Assembly (NCBI GenBank): GCA_030770535.1
Contig: JASVEC010000026.1
Coordinates: 1 to 64,000, forward strand
Length of the DNA stretch: 64,000 nt
Direction: 5' to 3'
From: Batkoa obscura
Taxonomy: Eukaryota; Entomophthoromycota; Entomophthoromycetes; Entomophthorales; Batkoaceae
The notes below the pieces were generated by a model that was given only the letters and a program-made list of their open reading frames with translations, did no database searches and was not told the DNA's origin. Shown here one piece after another: positions 22,169 to 31,357 of this stretch. Each line of letters starts with the position of its first letter. Within the stretch, counting starts at the first letter, position 1. Made by a program: the position numbers and the translations under genes.

Positions 22169-22744
22169 ATGATTTTCAACACTTTAGTTTCCTTATCTCT
22201 TTTAGCTACTGCTTTTGCTGCTCCACCTCAACGTCCTTCTCAAGCTCAATCTGGTATCCATCGTAGAGCTTCACCAGCTTCACCAGCTTCACCAGCTTAT
22301 CCACAAATGGCTCAATCTGGTATCCATCGTAGAGCTGTACCAGCTTATCCTCAATCTGCCCAATCTGGTATCCATCGTCGTTGTGGTGGATGGGGAGGAT
22401 GTGGTGGATGCGATGGATGTGGTGGATGTGGTGGATGTGGTGGATGTGGTGGATGTGGTGATTTTGGAGGATGTGGTGGATGGGGTGGTTGTGGCGATTT
22501 TGGAGGATGTGGTGGATGGGGTGGTTGTGGTGGATGGGGAGGATGTGGTGGATGTGGTGGATGTGGTGGATGTGGTTTTTTCCCATTCGTTGCACAAAAC
22601 TTCAATGCAGTTGATGCTAATAATTGCTGTGTTAGTGATTTCAACCGTAACACTGAAGCAGCTGTATTTTGCGATAACATCTGTGACTTTAATGCTGCAT
22701 CTAATTGCTGTAGTGAAGTCAATGACAACCTCATTATTGCTTAG
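22169..22744 (+). CDS. secreted Kex2-repeat / Gly-Cys-rich protein, copy 2
   Basis: 191 aa, same architecture as copy 1: signal peptide about 1-18; three units ending SGIHRR at 33, 55 and 71; the longest Gly-Cys core of the family (72-136, with WGGC and DFGGC interruptions); and the conserved Cys-rich tail 137-191. Compared with the copy at 27828 it has an additional 48 codons of core and otherwise nearly identical residues, so the GGC tract (9-bp ggatgtggt units) expands and contracts in frame. The 188 bp upstream are shared with that copy. The repeats contain no frameshift despite length change. Function unknown; likely Kex2-processed secreted product. Confidence 0.82.
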   Translation: MIFNTLVSLSLLATAFAAPPQRPSQAQSGIHRRASPASPASPAYPQMAQSGIHRRAVPAYPQSAQSGIHRRCGGWGGCGGCDGCGGCGGCGGCGGCGDFGGCGGWGGCGDFGGCGGWGGCGGWGGCGGCGGCGGCGFFPFVAQNFNAVDANNCCVSDFNRNTEAAVFCDNICDFNAASNCCSEVNDNLIIA

Positions 22745-22994
22745 GATATATAAGCGCTTAAATTGTTTTTAGTATAGCTTAATTGACTTAGGTTATATTT
22801 TTATTCAATAAAATAAGTTTGACAGTAGTTTTTGCTTTTAAGGTATATTTGACATGTTTCTTTAATATTTACGATTATTTTAAAAAGACTTTGACACAAA
22901 AGATAAATGACTAAAATTTATTACAATTTGATTTATCTAATGTGTAATATAGATGATAAATAGTGATCTCAAAAACAAAAACAGCCTTTCAAAG

Positions 22995-23150
22995 GAGTAT
23001 AAAAACAACCAAAATCCTTTCAAAGTTATTATCAAATATTTGACTGTTTATTGACTAAACAACTATTTAATACTTTTAAGCTATAAAATTAATTTCCAAT
23101 ACTTTAATTTCTTAATTTCTCCTAACAGCTACTTTTTATTAAAATAAAAA
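22995..23150 (+). pseudogene. relic of Gly-Cys family gene (promoter plus signal-peptide region)
   Basis: The TATA-like tract (gagtataaaaac), the leader tatcaaatatttgac, the 17-bp inverted forkhead-like pair at 23045-23061 and the start-proximal sequence are recognisable. The start codon is changed (ataaaattaatttccaatac against ataaaaatgattttcaacac) and similarity ends after the signal-peptide region. This is a dead copy. Confidence 0.65.
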
Positions 23151-23199
23151 CAAAATCCAAACTTTTACAACTAAACTTTGAAATGAAGTTTTTAAAAAT

Positions 23200-24870
23200 T
23201 TTAATACAATAAGGAGAAACACACTATATAAACATTGTAATTCATTTACATTAAGTTTGACAACTATTTATAATAATCCAGAGTTTATGGAATTTTATAA
23301 TAAAATAAAAAAAACAAAATTATTAAAGTTTATTATTGATGATAATAAACTTAATCAGTCAATGTATAAAATTAGCGCTTTAAAGGAAACAGGAAACAGG
23401 AAACAGGAAACAAAAACTAACAAGTAGCATTGTTATCAACTATAGCTTCAGTATATTTTTTTGATGAATAAAAAAGTTTAAATTTAATATAAGTAAAAAT
23501 TGATATAATTATTTAAAAACAATTAATAATAATAAAATATGAACGTTACAACCTATTATTAAAAATACAAAAAAAATCAAAGATGAGCAAATTAAAATTA
23601 TTATATAAATTTTATTTAATAATTCAATTATCCTATTAAGATTTAATAATAATAAATATTTATCAGATAATGTATATATATTAAACAAAAGTAAAAAAAT
23701 AGTATATAATAGATCTTTTAATTATTTAAAAAATAAAGCAATAGCTAAGTCAATATTTTTTAAATATATGGGAGTGTTTTTTTTGGTTTCATCACTTTTT
23801 CTATCTTTTAAGCGCTGTTTGAGTGGAAAAATTGTTTGTAAAATTCTTAAACATAAAAATACATCCCTATATATTAAATAATTTTAAAAATGCAGCAAAA
23901 AAAATAGATTCATATAATATATGTGCCTAATATATAGTTAAAAAAATTATCTGAAAACAAAATAAATACATCGATAAAAAACAAAGCAAAGATAAAAAAA
24001 CCTTTTAATAAAAAAATTGTATAAATTATATAAATTGTGTAAATTTTATATTAATATTTAAAACATGTTTAATAAAACTATTAAAAAATTAAATGATAAA
24101 AGTTATATAATAATTTTAAACTTTAAATAAAATATAAAATATAAAAATAAAAATAAAACCAGGTTTAATAAATGTAGATCATTATAATAAATAAGTTATA
24201 CCAGTATTAAAGTTTAGTATTTTATATTTAAAAAATGATAGAATAGTAAGTAAAGTTTATTTTGATTATTTATCTGAAATGTTAAATTATAATTCAGCAT
24301 ATGAAAAAGACTGTTTAATTGATTTAATATTTAAAAAGCTTTTATTTAAAAAATTTACAAAAATTAATATATGGGCAGATATAAAGAACTATTTTAAATT
24401 TCGAGAGTTTTTATATTATATATTTAAAAAAATTCATAAACTAAATAATAGTTTAAATGTTGATCTTGGTTTTTTTGTTAAACATTTTAAAAAAATTTTA
24501 TAATAGAAAAATAGGTTTAAAACATTAAATAAAATAAAAAATATTAATTAATTAATTGATTTCAAAATTTGAGATTTTTATTTATAAACTAATAAAATTA
24601 ATAATTTAATTGTTAATGATAAAAAAACAGATATAATTTTTAAAAGGTATAAAATAAAAAAAATGCAAAAAAATAACAAAAGTACAAGGCATTAAAAAGT
24701 ATTTGCATTTTATTAAACGTGGTAATAAACTACACTGTTATCCACTATCTGATAAATAAATAAAAAGGGGTATAGTTACAATTAAAGTTATAGAGTCTAT
24801 AAAAAATAAAAAAATTAAAAGATCAACCCCAGCTTATCTTACAAAAATAACAGAAAATTAAAAATTTTAA
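23200..24870 (+). mobile_element. AT-rich degenerate transposon-like relic
   Basis: The block is strikingly depleted in G and C, with broken open pieces in several frames. The longest, 24279-24503 (74 codons), reads like a transposase fragment in which Cys/His/Gly positions have drifted to Phe/Tyr/Lys/Ile (NIWADIKNYFKFREFLYYIF). A further short piece near 24730-24760 reads LHCYPLSDK. Such one-directional loss of G:C resembles repeat-induced or deamination-type mutation. The family is not identified, and calling it a DNA transposon rests on a general resemblance only. Confidence 0.35.
23766..23872 (+). mobile_element. MITE-like element
   Basis: Opens TGGGAGTGT after TA, closes ACATCCCTA before TA; core ggtttcatcactttttcta and aagcgctgtttgagtgg. 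Inserted at the left edge of the AT-rich relic block. Confidence 0.8.
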
Positions 24871-25794
24871 TATTTAATAAGCAAGTAAGTAGCTTATTAA
24901 ATGTTGATATTACTTAAATTGTTAATAGCCAAGTTAATAAATAATCAAAGAGCAAGTAGTTATAATAATAAGTAAAAGCTATTCTTATATTACTTATATT
25001 ACATAAAAATAGTTATTTATAGTTTCGAGGCTAACGAATCCCTCCCATCCAGCTATTTATTAACTTAGCGATATATTGATAATGTAATTATAGCGTTAAG
25101 ATAATTTATTTATTTGATAGCAAATCTGCAATGTTAGCTATAAACCAGCCAATAATAAATATCCCTTAATGAAGTTTTATAAAAATATTTATTTATTTAC
25201 ATATTACAACTTTGGTTAATATCCACATATAGGTTATATTAGTAAAAGCCTTGCTAATCTGGAAATTTCTATTAAATTTAGTAGAAATTCTGTTAACTTA
25301 AAATATAAATTGCAATAAAAAATCTAAAGCTATTAGGTGTTTTTGCTTTTAATAAAGAATTTATTTTTACAGAATTTTAATCAAGGTTTTTAAAATATAT
25401 AATTTTTAAAAATTGGGTAAAAAAATAAACCAATTCGGACATCCTCATATTTCAAATAGGTTTTACTTTTGCTTTTGCCTTTGATTACTCAACCTACTTA
25501 TCACCGACTAGTTAATTCCTGCAAAATAGCGGGATTTTAAAAAGCCGAAATTCAATACACATTTCTTGAATAGTGGGGCAACTCCTAATTTACTAATGAG
25601 GTGATGTTTCTTATATAGGACAGCGTAATACTAATAATTAGGGATTAATAATCAGTAGCTACGCCAAGATATGCAATGAATTTTTTAAAAGTTACTGACA
25701 TCATATTCTTTCATATTTGATAGCTCAACAAGACAAAAAGATATATAAACAAATGAAATTGAGTTTTCATCAATACTTTAACTTATAAGAAAGT

Positions 25795-26895
25795 ATGGGT
25801 TTAAAAGAACAAGTATTAGTAAGTAGAGGAACAGGATAGGTAGCACAGCAAGTCATCTTTGATTTGTTGAGACTCGGGTATGTCGTTAATACCACAGCAA
25901 GAAAACTTCGGGATTCTAGATGTGATATATTGAATCAATGGAAGGAAGAATTCCCGAATCAATTAAATATATTTGAAGCTGATTTATTGAAAAAAGACTC
26001 TTTTATTCCCTCATTGAAAGGATGTAAAGCTGCGTTTCATTTAGCCACTCCTGTTTTGTTTAAAAACCTGCCTACCGATCCATATGAAGAGCAAGTCAAA
26101 CCTGCAGTTGAAGGTATTCACCTTTCATGTAATAACAATATAAATACTGATAGATGTTAGGAACCCAGAATTTACTCGAAAGCATTTTGAAGATTGATAC
26201 CATTACCGACATTATTGTAACTAGCAGCTTATCTTCAGTATATACCACTTTTGACGTTAAAGAGGGCTACTATACTGAAAAAGATTTTAACTATAATGAA
26301 ACTATTGAAACAAGCCCTTATGCATACTCTAAAACCCAAGCTGAATTAAAAGTATGGGAGTTTGAGAAGCAACACTCTAATAAATACAGAATTTTGACTG
26401 TCAATCCAGGGGTTGTATTTGGACCGTTGATTGGAGCTAAGCAATTATCAATTAACGGAAAAGAAAGTAATGTAGGATTAGACTATATTAAAGACTATGT
26501 TAATGGGGTACATAAATTTATTGATAAAGGCAAGTTTTAGCTTTAAATAGTCGACAATAACTAACAATTAATAATTAGGTGGACGTGCTTATGTTGATGT
26601 ACGTGATGTGAGTAAAGCCCATATTCGGGCTTATGAAAATAAAAATGCAAGTGGACGATTCATCTGCAACAATGGCTCTTATTCTTGGGAAGAATTTTCA
26701 GGAATATTAAAGAAACTGCTACCCGATGCTCTCTTGCCATCTAAGATCAATCATGAATTAAAAGAAGAGCCTATACCTAAGTTTGATAATACCAAATCTA
26801 AAGAAATACTTGGTATTAATTATATCCCATTAGAGGTTTCTATTAAGGAACAATTAAAACAATTTAGCGATTTACCTTATCAAATTAAAGATTAA
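25795..26895 (+). pseudogene. NAD(P)-dependent reductase of the extended SDR type, decayed
   Basis: Resembles dihydroflavonol-reductase-like/GRE2-type reductases, about 334 codons. Exons: 25795-26113, 26161-26529 and 26579-26895. The first intron is 47 nt (GT-AG). The second fits a GC-AG intron of 49 nt (GCAAGT donor), restoring GGRAYVDVRDVSKAHIRAYEN. Visible features are the Rossmann N-terminus, AAFHLATPV, the catalytic Y-x-x-x-K (YAYSKTQAE) preceded by VTSSLSSV, and NPGVVFGP. It is probably a pseudogene: the glycine-rich loop expected as TGGTGxxA reads SRGTG, then TAG (codon 15), then VA. The rest of the frame is intact, so inactivation is recent. A downstream in-frame ATG would lack the cofactor loop. 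No partner genes are nearby. Confidence 0.75.
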
Positions 26896-27827
26896 ATATA
26901 ATTGTTTAATAAATTCTTGTGGGCTATTATTATTATTATTTACAAATTTACCGACAAGTATATTTAATAAATAATATTCTTTTCGCTATAAAAAACGTTT
27001 AGTTCACTATTAATGGCCTTTTAGAAAAAGCCCAACTAAAAGTTTCTTTTTTTAAATTTGTCATAGCAATCACTGGTTGTAAGTTTAAGTTTGTGTAAAT
27101 AAAGAACCCATCAGATTTTATGACACTTTGAAAATTAGCTGTAACTCTAACACTAAAGATTAGTGAAAAAATACTCCTTTATTATAAAATTTGTTTGTGT
27201 TTTAAAAGTATGAGAAACATCATTAGATGTTAGAGCTAATTCCAGTAAAAATTGATAGGTGGTTGCCCTACTTCCGCGTGAAGGACACATACAAAAACCT
27301 TTTTAATAAATTATAGAAATATTTACGCTATAAATCAATTTTGTACATGTCAAAAAAGATAACAAGGTGTAAGTTCAAAATTATTATAATAGAGCGAAGT
27401 TTAAAAAAGCATCAAAAAAGCTAAAATCTAGTAGGATCATTCTTGTTGTAATATTTTACTCACATGCTAATCTTTGATATTAAATATGGACACATGAAAG
27501 TTCATCTTAACACTTCATATAAGTTGAAAAACCATTTCCCTTGCTTATAAAGTGATAAAACGAATGATATTATTTTAAGGCACTATTGTTTTAGTATTTA
27601 ATATTTACTATTTACTATTAATTATAAAAGATGATATTAAGATAAATTAAATAAAATTCTAGTGATTGATCTATTCAAAAAGCAATTAAACTGATAACTA
27701 TTGATCCTAATGATAAATTAAACTTTTGAGTGAATATAAAAAGCAATTCAAATTCATTCAAAAAACAATATCAAATATTTGACTGTTTATTGACTAAACA
27801 TTTATCCAATACTTTTAAACTATAAAA
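26896..27827. other. intergenic; upstream block of Gly-Cys copy 3
   Basis: Bases 27640-27827 duplicate 21981-22168 almost exactly, including a TATA-like tract near 27734 and the inverted forkhead-like pair at 27784-27800. The rest is AT-rich with no frame. Confidence 0.65.
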
Positions 27828-28259
27828 ATGATTTTCAACACTTTAGTTTCCTTATCTCTTTTAGCTACTGCTTTTGCTGCTCCACCTCAACGTCCTTCTC
27901 AAGCTCAATCTGGTATCCATCGTAGAGCTTCACCAGCTTCACCAGCTTCACCAGCTTATCCACAAATGGCTCAATCTGGTATCCATCGTAGAGCTGTACC
28001 AGCTTATCCTCAATCTGCCCAATCTGGTATCCATCGTCGTTGTGGTGGATGGGGAGGATGTGGTGGATGTGGTGGATGTGGTGGATGTGGTTTTTTCCCA
28101 TTCGTTGCACAAAACTTCAATGCAGTTGATGCTAATAATTGCTGTGTTAGTGATTTCAACCGTAACACTGAAGCAGCTGTATTTTGCGATAACATCTGTG
28201 ACTTTAATGCTGCATCTAATTGCTGTAGTGAAGTTAATGAAAATCTTATCATTGCTTAA
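27828..28259 (+). CDS. secreted Kex2-repeat / Gly-Cys-rich protein, copy 3 (short core)
   Basis: 143 aa. Residues 1-71 are identical to copy 2 (signal peptide, three SGIHRR-ending units). The Gly-Cys core is only residues 72-88. The Cys-rich tail 89-143 is the same as in copy 2 apart from one residue (NEN for NDN). Similarity continues 188 bp upstream but falls off sharply after the stop codon, so the duplicated or converted segment runs from 27640 to near the gene end. The shared family layout again suggests a secreted, Kex2-processed product of unknown role. Confidence 0.8.
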   Translation: MIFNTLVSLSLLATAFAAPPQRPSQAQSGIHRRASPASPASPAYPQMAQSGIHRRAVPAYPQSAQSGIHRRCGGWGGCGGCGGCGGCGFFPFVAQNFNAVDANNCCVSDFNRNTEAAVFCDNICDFNAASNCCSEVNENLIIA

Positions 28260-29396
28260 GGAGTGTAGGTGTTTATATTGTTTTTAGCGTAACTTAATTG
28301 ATTCAAGTTATTTTTTATTCAATAAAGTGAGTTTAAAAGTATTTTTATTATTTGGAGTTTTATGTTTTCCGGTTTATACTTTATAAATTATTATAGTAAG
28401 AGTTTAAGGCTTAAGTGTTAAGATTATTCGCTTTGTATAGTATATAATTTAATCCAAAAGTAAGATACGTTTATTGCAACGAAAATCAATACATTAAGCT
28501 TGTATTTGTATATACAATTTTAACTAAGGAGTCTAATGCCAAACTTGTGAATTTACAATTTTTCATAAAGTAAATCTAAAATATGCTACATTATTCAAAA
28601 TAAATGATTTTTGAGCTATTTGATAAGTTTCTATCTATGTTCGCTATTAATTTTTTAAAATTCTAACGTTAACATTAGCACACTAAATATGGGGGTGTTT
28701 TTTTTGGTTTCATCAATTTTTCTATTTTTTAAGCGCTATTTGAGCGGAAATATTGTTAGTAAAATTCTTAAACAAAAAAATACATCCCCATATAGCTTTC
28801 ATATATAGTTTTTTATTTTTTTAATATCAATATTTAAAAACTAATTTAATTTATAAATAGCGAATTACGTCTTAAAACTTGACATTATTATTTTATCTTA
28901 ACTTATCAACAAAACTTTTACCAAAAAAAGCTATAAATTAATTATTATTCAAATAACAACATTCTACTTGCTAACATAGTAAATAAGTCAATAATACAGT
29001 ATAAAAAACCCTTAGAACTATAATAACAAAGTGAAATGTATAAAACCCTAAAAAACTCAATTAAAAGTTGAAAAATCATTTTTATCGTATAGTTTTATTC
29101 CTATATTAACCTCCAACATCAAATACAGCTGGACTAAAAGTATCGTAATAATGCGTATGAGTAATAAAATCAGTTTATTCATTTAAGAATAATGATGTGA
29201 AGTACTGTTTTATCAAAAATATTATTAAATATTTATTTAATGTTTATCATTATTGTTGAAAGATGGTAATAGGATAAATTGTTTTTGTAAAAGAGTACAA
29301 AAGCAATGTAAATTCATTCAAAAAACAATATCAAATATTTGACTGTTTGTTGACTAAACAACTTTCAATACTTTCAATACTTTCAAACTATAAAAA
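28260..29396. other. intergenic with intact MITE-like copy
   Basis: Element at 28687-28793. The right part (about 29080-29396) is a diverged version of the family upstream region, with the inverted pair at 29344-29360 (TGTTTG in place of TGTTTA). Confidence 0.6.
28687..28793 (+). mobile_element. MITE-like element, intact young copy
   Basis: 101 bp (28690-28790) between TA dinucleotides, TGGGGGTGT...ACATCCCCA, with core ggtttcatcaatttttcta, aagcgctatttgagcgg and aaaattcttaaac. It is essentially identical to the copy at 41005, 12 kb away. Confidence 0.85.
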
Positions 29397-29640
29397 ATGA
29401 TTTTCAGTACTTTAGTTTCATTATCCCTTTTAGCTACTGCTTTGCTGCTCCACCTCAACATCCTTCTAAAGCTCAATATGGGATTCATCGTAGAGCTTCA
29501 CCAGCTTATCCAGCTTATCCACAAATGGCTCAATCTGGTATTAATTGCCATTGTTATGGTGGTTTTGACGGCTTGGGCGGTCTTGGTGAATGGGGTGACT
29601 TTGGAGGCTATGAAGCTTATTAATCCATTACTTGAAATTT
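29397..29640 (+). pseudogene. Gly-Cys family pseudogene (frameshifted, Cys-poor)
   Basis: The start and signal peptide match the family, but one T is missing from the run in gctactgctttt at the end of the signal peptide, putting the rest out of frame. Beyond that point the family frame is still readable: a GIHRR unit, a second unit ending SGIN with the dibasic site lost, then a Gly-rich stretch with only two cysteines and a stop at 29622. No Cys-rich tail. A decaying member rather than a functional gene; the 83-codon frame from the ATG is the shifted reading. Confidence 0.7.
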
Positions 29641-29648
29641 ACAACTGA

Positions 29649-31060
29649 TTTCGATAGTTTTTTTATTCGATAAATTTGGTTTGTTAGCTATAATTTTTGA
29701 AAGCTTTATTAATTTATGATTATATCATTATTAATTTGTGTTATTTAGTTTATAAAGGATAAAATAGAAAATTGTATTATTTTTGCAACATAAAATTTAA
29801 ATGACTTAAGGAATTAAATTTCTATTTATTATGTTTTTTAATTATAATATTTCTGATTTTAGGATTAAATATTTCAATTTTAACAGTTATAAAATAGTTT
29901 TTAAAAATACGATTACATTTTTCAAGAGTTGAGTAATGGTTTAAACTAGTTATTCTATCTTTGGTGAATTTCTACTATTTATTACTATTTATTATTATTT
30001 ATTAATTTTTATATTAATAAACTAAGTTATAAAATCTATCTATACTCTACTGAATTTACTTTTATTAAATAAATATTGAAATTTAAAAAATTATTTTTAA
30101 AAAATAGCAAGTTAACTTTTAAAGCGTAAACAATTTGCTTTATGCTTAAAATTGAAACCTTGAGTAGGAAGCGATGGATTAAAATGCTATAAATTTAATA
30201 AATGTTGAATAGTAGCTCATACAAATAGGCACTTAACCTTGATTTTGCTGCTCCTTGCTCTTTCTACTGCTTCTATAAAAAACTCATATATCAAAAACTA
30301 TCCTTTATCTTGTACCTCAAATCCTCTAATGTTAAATATTTACCTGCACTCTTAATTTTATCCTTTCGTCTAGTAGACTTGAATTGGCCTTTTTATCCTC
30401 GAGGTCTACCTATTTTCAATTTGTGTATCTATAATCTCCTTATCTCTTTTGCGTAGTGAAATGTAATAATACCATCAATCAGCTCTTTTAAAAGAAAATT
30501 GATTTCAAATATCAACACAGTAAATAAATTGGCTATAAAATTGGATAAACTTTATAAATATTGTGATATGTTAAGCACGTTAAAAGGAAAACACATTACT
30601 AAAAAGGTATTTTATCCTTATCCTATTAAGAGTTCGCTTCTATTGCAGCTTCCAATACCAAATCTGTCTATATTTAATTTTATTATAACTCAAACGTGTA
30701 CGTAAAGATGATTCAATTACTTACAAGTAGCCGAAGAAAATAGTATTTATTTATATTTTAAAGTATTTACTATAGCATGTAAGGGATTGTTAAAATACGA
30801 TTTTAATGTAACATTAATATGTATTTGTAGCATTTATTCTTGTTTTTCATAAACCATCAATCCAAAAGATAAATAACTTCCTAATTTATCACCTTAAAAG
30901 CTTCATTAATCGCCAATTAAACTGATAAATAACCAATACAAACAATCACCTCGCTCTTCAAAACTCATATAAAACCCTACCAAAATCCTTGCTGAAAATA
31001 ATATCAAATATTTGACTGTTTATTGACTAAACATTTATCCAATACTTTTAAACTATAAAA
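29649..31060. other. intergenic; upstream block of Gly-Cys short variant
   Basis: AT-rich. The frame at 30499-30705 lies in a region distantly similar to other family upstream regions (ccaataccaaatctgtctat near 30652) and is not considered coding. TATA-like catataaaac is at about 30968 and the inverted forkhead-like pair at 31017-31033. Confidence 0.55.
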
Positions 31061-31357
31061 ATGATTTTCAACACTTTAGTTTCCTTATCTCTTTTAGCTA
31101 CTGCTTTTGCTGCTCCACCTCAACGTCCTTCTCAAGCTCAATCTGGTATTTATCGTAGAGCTACGCCTGTGAGTCCTCAAAATCCTTCCCAAGCTCAGTC
31201 TAGTATTCATCGTCGCTGTGAAGGGTATAGTGGTTGTGGTGGCCATGGAGGTTGTGGAGGACATGGTGGATGTAGTGGATGTGGAAGTCATGGAAACTGT
31301 GGTGGATGTGGAAGCCATGGAAACTGTGGTGGACATGGCGGCTGTGGAGGTTGTTAG
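31061..31357 (+). CDS. secreted Kex2-repeat protein, short His-Gly-Cys variant
   Basis: 98 aa. Signal peptide as in copies 2 and 3, then two units ending SGIYRR (33) and SSIHRR (52), then a core of Gly-Cys repeats in which Trp is replaced by His/Ser/Asn (GGHGGCGGHGGC, GCGSHGNC). The protein stops directly after GGCGGC, so the conserved 55-residue Cys-rich tail is missing and sequence after the stop does not resemble it. The promoter motif is conserved. It may be a functional short form with a possible metal-binding His/Cys core, or a truncated copy. A second open frame across the same region is a repeat artefact. Confidence 0.7.
   Translation: MIFNTLVSLSLLATAFAAPPQRPSQAQSGIYRRATPVSPQNPSQAQSSIHRRCEGYSGCGGHGGCGGHGGCSGCGSHGNCGGCGSHGNCGGHGGCGGC

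Larger units (their letters stand above)
22745..25794. other. gene-poor region with family relic, MITE-like copy and AT-rich relic block
   Basis: Contains a decayed family copy (about 22995-23150), a fourfold GGAAACA microsatellite near 23384-23412, an element at 23766-23872 and a roughly 1.7-kb extremely AT-rich block that looks like a mutated transposon. No intact gene. Confidence 0.6.

Noticed and set aside
22381-22580. Tandem GGATGTGGT repeats as a CRISPR-like array or centromeric satellite
   Set aside because: They are coding repeats within a conserved gene, with no spacers and eukaryotic context.
20561-22735. Long open frames on both strands over the Gly-Cys tracts (His/Ile/Pro-rich or Val/Asp-rich peptides)
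   Set aside because: They arise because 9-bp ggatgtggt-type repeats are open in several frames. Only the frame with signal peptide, dibasic units and Cys-rich tail is conserved among copies.
23384-23412. GGAAACA repeated four times
   Set aside because: Simple microsatellite; no sign of function.
25837-25839. In-frame TAG in the reductase read as sense, or removed by a tiny intron starting at GTAAGT
   Set aside because: All other genes in the window use TAG/TAA/TGA normally, and the only available intron would be about 21 nt and would delete the cofactor loop.
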